The notes under the pieces were generated by a model that saw nothing but the letters and a program-made list of their open reading frames with translations, was not told the DNA's origin and did no database searches. From Cloacibacterium sp046296655 (GTDB taxonomy: Bacteria; Bacteroidota; Bacteroidia; Flavobacteriales; Weeksellaceae), in contig JBKBLE010000036.1 in assembly GCA_046296655.1 (NCBI GenBank), forward strand, positions 1 through 17,533: DNA of 17,533 nucleotides, read 5' to 3'. Below, one piece after another: positions 6,414 to 13,510 of this stretch (positions within the stretch are counted from its first letter, which is position 1; the number at the start of each line of letters is the position of its first letter). Made by a program: the position numbers and the translations under genes.

Positions 6414-6659
6414 ATGCTGAATAAAATTCTCATTTTTCCGCTCATTGTATTGATAAAAATTTATCAATACGGAATTTCTCCGTGGTTGGGAAAAAATTGC
6501 AGATATGAACCTACTTGTTCGCATTATACGGTGGAAGCATTAAAAGTTCACGGACTTTTTAAAGGAATTTATCTCAGTGCAAAGAGAATTTCTAGCTGTC
6601 ATCCTTGGGGAGGAAGCGGTTACGATCCTGTTCCGCCCAAAAAAGAGCATCAACATTAA
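6414..6659 (+). CDS. yidD: Membrane protein insertion efficiency factor YidD
   Basis: Small amphipathic protein that helps the Sec/YidC insertase place membrane proteins; it works at the inner face of the cytoplasmic membrane. The 81 residues fit the family length. Motifs: an N-terminal hydrophobic helix with IYQYGISPWLG, CRYEPTCSHYTVEAL with conserved Cys29 and Cys35, and the C-terminal signature SCHPWGGSGYDPVP with Cys62. It is followed after 28 bp by lgt, with no terminator or promoter between them, so the two form an operon of membrane and lipoprotein biogenesis genes. The start is fixed by homology, since MLNKILIFPL is the expected terminus. A promoter box just 7 nt upstream suggests a leaderless or nearly leaderless message. 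Confidence 0.95.
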   Translation: MLNKILIFPLIVLIKIYQYGISPWLGKNCRYEPTCSHYTVEALKVHGLFKGIYLSAKRISSCHPWGGSGYDPVPPKKEHQH

Positions 6660-6687
6660 AAAAATACTAACAAATCAATAAAAATAT

Positions 6688-7545
6688 ATGAATTTAGCTA
6701 CGCTATTATATTTCACTTGGGATCCTTCTAAAGGAATAGAAATTGGGACTTTTACCCTACATTATTACAGTTTAATGTTTGTTTTGGCCTTCGGAATTGG
6801 TTACTATTTATTTGTAAAAATGTTTAAAATAGACCACGAAAGCGAAAAAAGTTTAGACACCATTTTCACTTGGACTTTAATCGGAACGATTCTCGGCGCG
6901 AGATTAGGTCACGTTATTTTCTATCAACCAGAATTATTTAAACAAGATTTCTGGAGTGTTTTCTTGCCTATTCAGACGGTTCCAGAATTTAAATTCACGG
7001 GATTTTCGGGACTTGCAAGTCATGGAGCTGCAATAGTTCTGGTTATTTCTACCATTATTATTGCGATAAAAGTTTTGAAGAAAAATCCACTTTGGTTATT
7101 AGATCGATTGGCGATTACTGTGGCTTTAGCAGGATTTTTTATCAGAATGGGAAATTTTTTCAACTCAGAAATCGTAGGAAAACCAGCACCAGATTCACCA
7201 TTTGCCGTATTATTTCCTCAACAAAGTATGGAATATGGAGAAATTGTTCCACGCTATCCTACTCAATTGTTTGAGGCATTTTCTTATTTGGCATTATTTT
7301 TTGTAATGTGGGGAATTTATCTTTACACGAAGAAAAAATACAGTCAAGGTTGGCTTTTCGGGTTTTTCTTTACTGTACTTTGGACCATCAGATTTTTAGT
7401 AGAATTCTTAAAAGAACCTCAAGGAGAAGAAAAAATCACCCTTGGAATTCTCAATACAGGTCAGGTTTTATCCATTCCATTGGTCATTATAGGATTAGCG
7501 GTAATGCTTTATTCTAAAAATTTCAAATACGAAGATAAATTTTAA
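6688..7545 (+). CDS. lgt: Prolipoprotein diacylglyceryl transferase
   Basis: Transfers the diacylglyceryl group from phosphatidylglycerol to the lipobox cysteine of prolipoproteins, the first step of lipoprotein maturation, in the cytoplasmic membrane. The protein has 285 residues with about seven hydrophobic segments. Landmarks are HYYSLMF (25-31), GARLGHVIFYQP near residue 71, SHGAA with His112 in the place of the catalytic histidine, the Lgt signature RMGNFFNSEIVGKPA starting near residue 153, the RYPTQLFEA motif, and WTIRFLVEFLKEPQ. It is the second gene after yidD and ends at a shared terminator. The YHS lipoprotein in this window is one likely client. Confidence 0.97.
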   Translation: MNLATLLYFTWDPSKGIEIGTFTLHYYSLMFVLAFGIGYYLFVKMFKIDHESEKSLDTIFTWTLIGTILGARLGHVIFYQPELFKQDFWSVFLPIQTVPEFKFTGFSGLASHGAAIVLVISTIIIAIKVLKKNPLWLLDRLAITVALAGFFIRMGNFFNSEIVGKPAPDSPFAVLFPQQSMEYGEIVPRYPTQLFEAFSYLALFFVMWGIYLYTKKKYSQGWLFGFFFTVLWTIRFLVEFLKEPQGEEKITLGILNTGQVLSIPLVIIGLAVMLYSKNFKYEDKF

Positions 7546-7554
7546 CATCATAAA

Positions 7555-7588
7555 AAAGGGAAACAGCAAATTGTTTCCCTTTATTTTT
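7555..7588. terminator. Bidirectional terminator between lgt and nnr
   Basis: AAAGGGAAACA (7555-7565) pairs with TGTTTCCCTTT (7572-7582) around a 6-nt loop. T-rich tracts flank it in both directions. The nnr stop codon (7581-7583) overlaps the stem. Confidence 0.85.
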
Positions 7589-9080
7589 GTAAATATTTAA
7601 AGACTTCGCCAATGTGCTGAATGACATCTGAAGCAAGCATCGCTTCTTTAGAATATTTTTCGGCGGTGAAATCCGCAGCTTTCCCATGAAGCCAAACTCC
7701 AAATATTGCTGCATTTTCGGGCGAATAACCTTGTGCTAAAAATGAGGTAATAATTCCCAATAAAACGTCTCCACTTCCGCCTTTTGCCAAGCCAGAGTTT
7801 CCTGTAATGTTATAAAACACGTTTCCTTCAGGAGTGATGATTTGAGTATGATGACCTTTGAGCACAATATAAATTTTCAATTCCTTTGCCTTTGATTTGG
7901 CTAATTCTAATCGCTCAAAAGAATCTTTGGATTCTCCAAAAAGTCTAGAAAACTCTTTAGGATGAGGCGTGATAATTGAATTTTTTGGAATTAAATTTAA
8001 ATTTTCTGAATTTTTAGAAATCAAATTCAACGCATCTGCATCTAAAACCAATGGCTCATTATAATTTTTGAGAAAATGCATTAATTTTTCCTCAGTTTCG
8101 TAATCTGTTCCCAATCCAGGACCTATTCCATACGTAAAATCATTCTCTACTGTAAAATTTTTAATAAAATCTTCTCCTCCGTATAAATACATGGCTTCTG
8201 GATTAGTGGTTTGCAGGATTTCGTAACCGCATTTTGGCGCCAATACATACGTTAAACCGCTCCCGGAAAACAAAGCTGATTTCGTGGCCAGAACCGCAGC
8301 TCCAATTTTCCCAAAACTTCCCGCTACAATGCATGTTTTGCCATAATTTCCTTTATGAGAAGTATCTTTTCTTTTTTTATAAATTTTTCTTACGATTTCT
8401 TCGTCTATAATATAATGTGGCGTTTCAGTATTTTCTATATATTTTTTACTGATTCCGATTTCTAAAATGTGAATTTTACCGCAATATTCGCTGATCTCTG
8501 GATGCAAAAATGATTGTTTGCAGAACTGTAAAGACAAGGTTTCATCTGCTTTGAAAACGACTGCATTTTCGGGAATATTACCATCTGCCAAAACCCCTGA
8601 AGGAATATCAATCGCGATTTTATGAACATGAATCTGGTTGAGTTTTAGAATGATTTTGGCTACTTCACCTTGGATTTTTCTGTTCAATCCTGTACCGAAC
8701 AAAGCATCTACAATGATGGAATCTTCATTAATGAAACTCTCATTAAAATCGGTAAAATCTAGAATTCTGATTCCTAAAAATTCTTCTAATCTATGGTAAT
8801 TGATTTCCGCATCTTTTGAAAAATCTTTCTTACTTTTATCAATGAATACATCTACATCAAAACCTTTTTGATAAAGCAATCTGGCTATTGCCAAACCATC
8901 TCCTCCATTATTTCCATGACCACAAAAAATAAGAATATTCTGCGTTTTAAGATACTTATGATGAATAAAATCTGTACAAGCCATCGCTGCTTTTTCCATT
9001 AAATGAACAGAAGCAATGGGTTCATTTTTGATGGTAAATAAATCTCCATTTTTGATTTGAGCAGCTGAAAAAATTTTCAT
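7581..9080 (-). CDS. nnr: Bifunctional NAD(P)H-hydrate epimerase / ADP-dependent dehydratase
   Basis: Repairs damaged nicotinamide cofactors. The N-terminal domain interconverts the R and S forms of NAD(P)HX, and the C-terminal domain dehydrates S-NAD(P)HX using ADP. Its 499 residues match the fused YjeF architecture. The epimerase domain (about 1-215) shows CGHGNNGGDGLAIARLL (53-69) and AIDIPSG (156-162). The ribokinase-like dehydratase domain (about 230-495) shows SHKGNYGK (241-248), GPGLGTD (320-326), LDADALN (346-352), TPHPKEF (371-377) and the active-site GNSGLAKGGSGD (427-438). Both domains look intact. It is a single gene with a -7 box close to its ATG and diverges from mscL. Confidence 0.96.
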   Translation of the reverse strand: MKIFSAAQIKNGDLFTIKNEPIASVHLMEKAAMACTDFIHHKYLKTQNILIFCGHGNNGGDGLAIARLLYQKGFDVDVFIDKSKKDFSKDAEINYHRLEEFLGIRILDFTDFNESFINEDSIIVDALFGTGLNRKIQGEVAKIILKLNQIHVHKIAIDIPSGVLADGNIPENAVVFKADETLSLQFCKQSFLHPEISEYCGKIHILEIGISKKYIENTETPHYIIDEEIVRKIYKKRKDTSHKGNYGKTCIVAGSFGKIGAAVLATKSALFSGSGLTYVLAPKCGYEILQTTNPEAMYLYGGEDFIKNFTVENDFTYGIGPGLGTDYETEEKLMHFLKNYNEPLVLDADALNLISKNSENLNLIPKNSIITPHPKEFSRLFGESKDSFERLELAKSKAKELKIYIVLKGHHTQIITPEGNVFYNITGNSGLAKGGSGDVLLGIITSFLAQGYSPENAAIFGVWLHGKAADFTAEKYSKEAMLASDVIQHIGEVFKYLQK

Positions 9081-9098
9081 AACAGGGATTGTGTTTTA

Positions 9099-9106
9099 CA
9101 AAGTTA
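9099..9106 (-). promoter_or_regulatory. -7 box of nnr
   Basis: TAACTTTG on the minus strand matches TAnnTTTG and ends 18 nt before the nnr ATG. A TTG lies 14 nt upstream, shorter than the usual spacer, so the -33 call is doubtful. Confidence 0.5.
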
Positions 9107-9184
9107 CAACAAAAAATAATCAATATAGAGACTGTTTTTAGCTAAATTTTTAAACAAATTTAAAGAATATTTAGATTAAATTTT

Positions 9185-9192
9185 TACATTTG
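9185..9192 (+). promoter_or_regulatory. -7 box of mscL
   Basis: TACATTTG matches TAnnTTTG and ends 22 nt before the mscL ATG. No clear -33 TTG is present. Confidence 0.5.
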
Positions 9193-9214
9193 TCAAAATA
9201 TAAATTATAAAACT

Positions 9215-9598
9215 ATGGGTTTAATAAAAGAATTTAGAGAATTTATTGCTAAAGGAAATGCAATGGATTTAGCAGTAGGAGTAATCATAGGTGCTGCCTT
9301 CGGAAAAATCGTTAGTTCATTGGTAGATGATGTCATCACACCTGCTTTACTAACACCAGCTCTAAAGGCTGCAAACTTAGAAAAAATCCAAGAATTAAAA
9401 ACTGATGGTGGAATTTTATATGGTAATTTCCTTGCTGCTGTACTCAGCTTTTTGATCATTTCTTTTGTCATCTTTTTATTAATAAAAGTAATTAATACGA
9501 TGAAAAAGAAAGAAGAATCAGCTCCAGCTGCACCTGCAGGACCAACACAAGAAGAACTTTTAGCAGAAATAAGAAATTTATTAAAAAACAAATCATAA
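9215..9598 (+). CDS. mscL: Large-conductance mechanosensitive channel
   Basis: Pentameric inner-membrane channel that opens under membrane tension and releases solutes during osmotic downshock. The protein has 127 residues, near the usual length. The N-terminal amphipathic helix GLIKEFREFIAKGN leads into TM1 (about 16-44, AMDLAVGVIIGAAFGKIV, the pore-lining helix). A short periplasmic loop with DGGILYGNF precedes TM2 (about 68-97). The C-terminal cytoplasmic part is an Ala/Pro linker followed by the helix TQEELLAEIRNLLKNK, which forms the usual helical bundle. A large antisense open frame over the gene is a codon-bias shadow. It is monocistronic with its own promoter box and a perfect palindromic terminator. 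Confidence 0.97.
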   Translation: MGLIKEFREFIAKGNAMDLAVGVIIGAAFGKIVSSLVDDVITPALLTPALKAANLEKIQELKTDGGILYGNFLAAVLSFLIISFVIFLLIKVINTMKKKEESAPAAPAGPTQEELLAEIRNLLKNKS

Positions 9599-9609
9599 AT
9601 TTAATACAA

Positions 9610-9641
9610 AAAGAAACTCCGAAAATTTTCGGAGTTTCTTT
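9610..9641. terminator. Bidirectional terminator between mscL and serA
   Basis: A perfect 32-bp palindrome, AAAGAAACTCCGAAAA followed by its complement, has T-rich flanks on both strands. It lies two bases from the serA stop codon and serves both convergent genes. Confidence 0.9.
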
Positions 9642-9642
9642 A

Positions 9643-10599
9643 TTATGAAATTTTTAAAATACTTGCAACCTGCATCGCCAATTCTTCACCAATTCTGTCT
9701 TGCGCTTCTAAAGTACACGCTCCAGTATGAGGTGTTAATGAAATTTTAGGATGGGTAAGGATTTTTTCTGAAGGTGTAGGTTCATTCACGAAAACATCTA
9801 ATCCCGCAAAAGAAATTTTACCAGCATCTAAAGCTTCTATTAAGGCTTCTTCATCTATTACGCCACCTCTTGCACAATTGATTAACGCTACTCCATCTTT
9901 CATTTTAGCGATTTCTTCTTTGCCGATAATCGCAGATTTTTGAGCAGGAACGTGAAGCGTTATAAAGTCCGCTTGTTTTATCACTTCTTCGAAAGGTTCG
10001 GTTACAATTTCTATATCGATATATTGATTGTTCTGGAAATCTAATCTAATACTCGTTTTATCTATCATTAGATCAGAAGCAACTACTTTCATTCCTAATC
10101 CAAGAGCGATTCTTGCTACTTCTTGACCAATTCTACCTAAGCCAACAATACCAATGGTTTTCCCTCTTAATTCTAAACCTTTTTCGTAAGATTTTTTAAG
10201 TTTTGCAAATTCTGTTTGACCCGAAACTGGCATTTTTCTGTTAGAATCTTGTAAAAATCTGCATCCTGTAAATAAATGTGCAAAAACCAATTCTGCCACG
10301 CTTCCAGATGAAGCAGCTGGTGTATTGATTACATGAAGTCCTTTTTCTCTAGCGTATGCTACTTCTATATTATCCATTCCTACTCCACCTCTTCCTATGA
10401 TTTGTAGAGATGGGCAGTTGTCTATGATTTCCTTAGTCACCTTAGTTGCACTTCTTACCAAAAGTGTGCTGATTTTTTCGGCATTGATGTAAGAAACAAG
10501 TTCTTCTTGAGGAACTTTTTCTGTAATTACCGTGAAACCTTTTTCTTCTAAAGCATTGATTCCTGATAGTGTCAATCCATCATTTGCTAATACCTTCAT
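9643..10599 (-). CDS. serA: D-3-phosphoglycerate dehydrogenase (short form)
   Basis: First step of the phosphorylated serine pathway: oxidises 3-phosphoglycerate to 3-phosphohydroxypyruvate with NAD. The protein has 318 residues. The NAD-binding domain shows GLGRIG (153-158) with an acidic residue at Asp176. The catalytic residues are Arg244 in CARGGVIDE, Glu273 in VNEP and His291 in PHTG. There is no C-terminal ACT or ASB domain, so this is the short type without that serine-feedback module; regulation may be at transcription or RNA level. serC is not adjacent in this window. Other D-2-hydroxyacid dehydrogenases share these motifs, but the start MKVLANDGL and the GRGGVGMDNI region favour PGDH. 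A ~125-nt structured leader precedes the gene. Confidence 0.9.
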   Translation of the reverse strand: MKVLANDGLTLSGINALEEKGFTVITEKVPQEELVSYINAEKISTLLVRSATKVTKEIIDNCPSLQIIGRGGVGMDNIEVAYAREKGLHVINTPAASSGSVAELVFAHLFTGCRFLQDSNRKMPVSGQTEFAKLKKSYEKGLELRGKTIGIVGLGRIGQEVARIALGLGMKVVASDLMIDKTSIRLDFQNNQYIDIEIVTEPFEEVIKQADFITLHVPAQKSAIIGKEEIAKMKDGVALINCARGGVIDEEALIEALDAGKISFAGLDVFVNEPTPSEKILTHPKISLTPHTGACTLEAQDRIGEELAMQVASILKIS

Positions 10600-10610
10600 T
10601 TATATTTTTT

Positions 10611-10709
10611 TAGATTAATCATTAAAATTTTAGAATCTATAAATTCTTGTTGCTCAAAAAATTTTTGTCTTTAACAAGAATTTTAGCCGCAGCATTTGTA
10701 TTGAATGCT
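10611..10709 (-). promoter_or_regulatory. Structured 5' leader of serA (three stem-loops)
   Basis: Three inverted repeats lie between the -7 box and the serA start. AGCATT/AATGCT is at 10691-10696 and 10704-10709. An 11-bp perfect repeat AAATTCTTGTT/AACAAGAATTT is at 10641-10651 and 10673-10683, with an inner CAAAAA/TTTTTG that extends it. TAGATT/AATCTA is at 10611-10616 and 10634-10639. I recognise no known riboswitch class and no Ser-rich leader peptide. A regulatory role is inferred. Confidence 0.4.
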
Positions 10710-10731
10710 CCAATATCTGATTTTCAAGTTG

Positions 10732-10739
10732 CAAAGTTA
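10732..10739 (-). promoter_or_regulatory. -7 box of serA
   Basis: TAACTTTG on the minus strand matches TAnnTTTG. It predicts a transcript start near 10725 and a 5' leader of about 125 nt, long compared with other genes in this window. No -33 TTG is seen. Confidence 0.45.
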
Positions 10740-10866
10740 GAGAAAATTATAGATATTAAATCCCTAATTAATAAAGGTTTTTTAAAAATTTTACGCACAA
10801 AAAAGCTATGTAAAGTATAAAAAATTCAAATTTCTAAAATCAATTCTTTATCTCATAGATTATCAT

Positions 10867-10874
10867 TATATTTG
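10867..10874 (+). promoter_or_regulatory. -7 box of idi
   Basis: TATATTTG matches TAnnTTTG and ends 15 nt before the idi ATG at 10890. The in-frame TTG at 10872 is part of this box, which argues against using it as a start codon. Confidence 0.55.
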
Positions 10875-10889
10875 AGAATTCGAACAATT

Positions 10890-11399
10890 ATGGAAGAAAA
10901 AGTAGTTTTAGTTACCGAAAATGATGAAGTTCTGGGCTTGATGGAAAAACAGCAAGCACATATCAATGGTTTGTTGCATAGAGCATTTTCTGTATTTTTA
11001 TTTAATTCAAAAGGCGAAATGCTTCTCCAGAAAAGAGCCGCAGAAAAATACCATTCTCCCAATCAATGGACGAATGCTTGTTGCTCCCATCCTAGAGCGA
11101 ATGAAACCTATGAAGAAGCGGCAAAAAGAAGATTAAAAGAAGAATTGGGAATAGATACCGAAATTTCAGAAAAATTCTATTTTATTTATAAAGCAGATGT
11201 AGGTGGAAATCTTTGGGAACACGAATTAGACCATGTTTTTGTAGGAAATTATGAAGGTGACTTTCAACTTAATTTAGAAGAAGTAGCCGAAGTAAGATAC
11301 ATTTCTATGGAAAATTTAGACCAAGAAATGAAACAAAACCCTGAACATTTTACTGAATGGTTTAAAATCATTCTAGAAGAATACAAGCATCATCTTTAA
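10890..11399 (+). CDS. idi: Isopentenyl-diphosphate delta-isomerase, type I
   Basis: Interconverts isopentenyl and dimethylallyl diphosphate for isoprenoid (menaquinone, carotenoid, undecaprenyl) synthesis in the cytoplasm. It is a 169-residue Nudix-fold enzyme from the ATG at 10890. The family features are HRAFSVFLFN (30-39), WTNACCSHP (60-68) with Cys65 aligned to the catalytic cysteine of E. coli Idi and His67 as a metal ligand, the Nudix-like helix EEAAKRRLKEELGI, and EHELDHVF (110-117) with Glu110/Glu112 as metal and catalytic acids. A TTG six codons upstream is rejected because it lies in the promoter -7 box. gcvT follows after a 91-bp gap filled largely by a hexamer repeat; whether the two are co-transcribed is open. 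Confidence 0.95.
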   Translation: MEEKVVLVTENDEVLGLMEKQQAHINGLLHRAFSVFLFNSKGEMLLQKRAAEKYHSPNQWTNACCSHPRANETYEEAAKRRLKEELGIDTEISEKFYFIYKADVGGNLWEHELDHVFVGNYEGDFQLNLEEVAEVRYISMENLDQEMKQNPEHFTEWFKIILEEYKHHL

Positions 11400-11448
11400 G
11401 GTAAAGGCAAAGGTAGAGGTAGAGGCAAAGGTAAAGACAAAGGTTAAG
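11398..11448. repeat. Degenerate AAGGTA hexamer repeat between idi and gcvT
   Basis: Eight consecutive hexamers of the form RAGGYA (AAGGTA, AAGGCA, AAGGTA, GAGGTA, GAGGCA, AAGGTA, AAGACA, AAGGTT) begin inside the idi stop codon. They show transition-type drift. The unit is close to the AGGTTA repeat beside rarA. Confidence 0.8.
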
Positions 11449-11490
11449 CAATTAAAAAAAATATCTTTTATCAAGTTAAAAAAATAAAAA

Positions 11491-12573
11491 ATGAATAAAA
11501 AAACAGCGCTGTATAACAAGCACGTTTCTTTAGGAGCTAAAATGGTTCCTTTTGCAGGTTTCGAAATGCCTGTACAATATTCTGGCGTTACAGAAGAGCA
11601 TTTTGCTGTACGCGAAAAAGTAGGAATTTTTGATGTTTCACACATGGGACAGTTTTATGTAGAAGGTCCAGAAGCAAAAAACTTACTCCAATTTATCACA
11701 TCCAATAATGTAGAAAAACTGACGAACGGACAAGCACAATATTCTTGTTTACCGAATGGAAAAGGCGGAATAGTAGACGATTTAATCGTTTATAAAATGA
11801 ATGACGAAAAATATTTTGTAGTAGTAAACGCTTCTAACATCGAAAAAGATTGGAATCACTTTTCTCATTATAATGAAAAATTCGGAGCTCAATTAAGCAA
11901 TATTTCAGATGAAACTTCTCTTATCGCGATTCAAGGTCCGAAAGCCGTAGAAACCCTTCAAAAACTTACCGACACCAATCTTTCTGAAATTCCTTATTAC
12001 CATTTTACGGTGGGAACTGTAGCTGGTGTAGAAAACGTGATTATTTCAAATACTGGTTATACAGGAAGTGGCGGTTTTGAAATTTATTTCGGAAACGAAA
12101 ATGCAGAAAAACTTTGGGATGAATTGACAAAAGCAGGTGAAGAATTCGGACTTATTCCTTGTGGTTTGGCTTCTAGAGATACTTTAAGACTAGAGAAAGG
12201 CTTCTGTTTATACGGAAATGATATTGATGATACTACCTCTCCATTAGAAGCTGGATTAGGCTGGATTACTAAATTCGACAAAGAATTTGTAGATAAAGAA
12301 TTCCTTTTAAAACAAAAAGAAGAAGGCGTTTCTAGAAAATTAGTTGGCTTCGAAATGCAAGAAAAAGCCATTCCTAGACATGATTACTTGGTGGTAGATG
12401 CAGAAGGAAATGAAATCGGAAAAGTAACTTCTGGAACCATGAGTCCTTTGAAAAAAGTGGGAATTGGTCTTGCTTATGTAGCTAAACCTTACTTCAAATT
12501 AGATTCTGAAATCTTTATTCAAATCAGAAATAAAAATATTCCTGCTAAAGTGGTAAAATTACCATTTGTATAA
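11491..12573 (+). CDS. gcvT: Aminomethyltransferase (glycine cleavage T protein)
   Basis: Takes the aminomethyl group from the lipoylated H protein, releases ammonia and forms 5,10-methylene-tetrahydrofolate in the glycine cleavage system. The 360 residues match the family. Recognisable parts are the N-terminal GAKMVPFAGFEMPVQY, REKVGIFDVSHMGQ (42-54), GGIVDDLIVYK with the catalytic aspartate (Asp96/97), the folate-binding core with NTGYTGSGGFEIYF, LRLEKGFCLYGNDID, and the C-terminal GxVTSGTMSP-like motif (KVTSGTMSPLKK). The H and P proteins are not in the window. The GCV system and SerA both feed one-carbon and serine/glycine metabolism, but the two genes are not in one operon. A strong terminator follows. 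Confidence 0.97.
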   Translation: MNKKTALYNKHVSLGAKMVPFAGFEMPVQYSGVTEEHFAVREKVGIFDVSHMGQFYVEGPEAKNLLQFITSNNVEKLTNGQAQYSCLPNGKGGIVDDLIVYKMNDEKYFVVVNASNIEKDWNHFSHYNEKFGAQLSNISDETSLIAIQGPKAVETLQKLTDTNLSEIPYYHFTVGTVAGVENVIISNTGYTGSGGFEIYFGNENAEKLWDELTKAGEEFGLIPCGLASRDTLRLEKGFCLYGNDIDDTTSPLEAGLGWITKFDKEFVDKEFLLKQKEEGVSRKLVGFEMQEKAIPRHDYLVVDAEGNEIGKVTSGTMSPLKKVGIGLAYVAKPYFKLDSEIFIQIRNKNIPAKVVKLPFV

Positions 12574-12595
12574 GGAAACTTTTATAAAATACTCA

Positions 12596-12626
12596 AAAAG
12601 CAGTTCTCTCCGAACTGCTTTTTTAT
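12596..12626. terminator. Bidirectional terminator between gcvT and the Spx/ArsC-like gene
   Basis: AAAAGCAGTTC (12596-12606) pairs with GAACTGCTTTT (12612-12622) around loop TCTCC, with a T-run on + and a shorter one on -. The convergent gene's stop lies in the + T-run. Confidence 0.9.
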
Positions 12627-12970
12627 TTCAATTTTTCTCTTAAAAGTTCAATATTTTTCTTGTCACTTCCTATAAAAATCTCTTGATTGATGATAAAAAC
12701 TGGGCGTTTTAGAAAACGATAATCCTCTAAAATCAGTTTTTTAAAATCTTCTTCTTGTAAAGATTTCACTTCTATATTTCGTTCCTTGATTTGAGTAGAT
12801 TTTTTGCTGAAAACTGCTTCATAAGAATTGGACAAAGCATACATTTCTTGCAATTCTTCTTCAGATACAGCTTTTGATTTGATTTCTCTTTGTTCAAATT
12901 CAGTTAAGTCGAATTCAGACATGATTCTTTTACAAGTGCTGCAAGTCTTTAAAAAATATACTTTTTTCAT
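12623..12970 (-). CDS. ArsC/Spx-family thioredoxin-fold protein
   Basis: A 115-residue member of the arsenate reductase/Spx family. It carries a CSTC motif (Cys10-Ser-Thr-Cys13) at the usual N-terminal position, after a first beta strand KVYFLK. The C-terminal part contains FLKRPVFIINQEIFIGSD, the cis-Pro-containing strand typical of the fold. Classical ArsC has Cys-x5-Arg and further Arg residues; here the CxxC resembles Spx, while the neighbourhood has no arsenic genes. It may act as a redox-sensing or reductase protein; I cannot separate the two. It is monocistronic with the best-matching promoter in the window, placed so close that the message should be nearly leaderless. It diverges from the thioesterase gene. 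Confidence 0.85.
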   Translation of the reverse strand: MKKVYFLKTCSTCKRIMSEFDLTEFEQREIKSKAVSEEELQEMYALSNSYEAVFSKKSTQIKERNIEVKSLQEEDFKKLILEDYRFLKRPVFIINQEIFIGSDKKNIELLREKLK

Positions 12971-12974
12971 CTTT

Positions 12975-13003
12975 CAAAAATAAGATTAATCTCTATATTT
13001 CAA
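12975..13003 (-). promoter_or_regulatory. Promoter of the Spx/ArsC-like gene
   Basis: On the minus strand, TTG (13003-13001), an 18-nt spacer and TATTTTTG (12982-12975) match the Bacteroidota -33/-7 consensus. Only four bases separate the -7 box from the ATG, so transcription should begin at about the start codon. Confidence 0.65.
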
Positions 13004-13039
13004 AAATTATTGAATATCTTTATTCAAATTTTAGAGCAA

Positions 13040-13504
13040 ATGAGCAACAAGACTATTTTTCAGTTTATTTCTGAGCCTGGAGATGTAAATTATGGCGGAA
13101 ATGTACACGGTGGAAGCGTAATGAAATGGATAGACCAAGCTGGTTATGCTTGCGCAAGTTCTTGGAGTTCTAGTTATTGTGTCACGGTTTATGTAGGTGG
13201 AATCAGATTTTTTTCGCCTATAAAAATTGGTCACATTGTAAAAGTAGAAGCCGAAGTGATTTACACTGGCAAAAGCAGTATGCACATTGCCATCAATGTA
13301 TTTTCTAGAAATATAAAACGCAAAGAGTTTGAGAAAAAAACGCACTGCATCATCGTTTTTGTGGCAGTAGATGACGAAGGAAACACCATAGAAGTTCCCA
13401 AATTCATCCCTGAAACTGAACAGGAAAAACAAATGGAACAATACGCCATCAAACTGATGGATCTGAGGAAACAAATAGAAGACGAAATGAAACCGTTCTT
13501 GTAA
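13040..13504 (+). CDS. Acyl-CoA thioesterase, hotdog fold (YciA/BFIT-like)
   Basis: Predicted to hydrolyse acyl-CoA thioesters to free acid and CoA in the cytoplasm. The protein has 154 residues from the ATG at 13040; a TTG ten codons upstream gives no better match. The hotdog signature is clear. GNVHGGSVMKWIDQAGYACA (20-39) gives the central helix with Asp32 as the likely catalytic acid. GGIRFFSPIKIGHIVKVEAEV and the strand with THCIIVFVAVDDEG follow. The C-terminal ~35 residues form a charged helix common in YciA-like members. Substrate length cannot be read from the sequence. An 82-bp tandem repeat begins 7 bp after the stop. Confidence 0.9.
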   Translation: MSNKTIFQFISEPGDVNYGGNVHGGSVMKWIDQAGYACASSWSSSYCVTVYVGGIRFFSPIKIGHIVKVEAEVIYTGKSSMHIAINVFSRNIKRKEFEKKTHCIIVFVAVDDEGNTIEVPKFIPETEQEKQMEQYAIKLMDLRKQIEDEMKPFL

Positions 13505-13510
13505 GTCGCA

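Noticed and set aside
9205..9591. Long antisense frame over mscL (128 codons)
   Set aside because: Codon-bias shadow. The + strand frame is a complete, well-conserved MscL.
10648..10691. Possible 13-codon leader peptide (MLRLKFLLKTKIF) before serA
   Set aside because: It has no serine-rich run that would fit attenuation by serine and no ribosome-binding site; short frames like this are common by chance.
11373..11645. Minus-strand frame across the idi-gcvT gap
   Set aside because: Translation of the complementary strand of the hexamer repeat and of gcvT; no family pattern.
13031..13474. Antisense frame of 147 codons over the thioesterase
   Set aside because: No recognisable domain, and the + strand encodes an intact hotdog enzyme.
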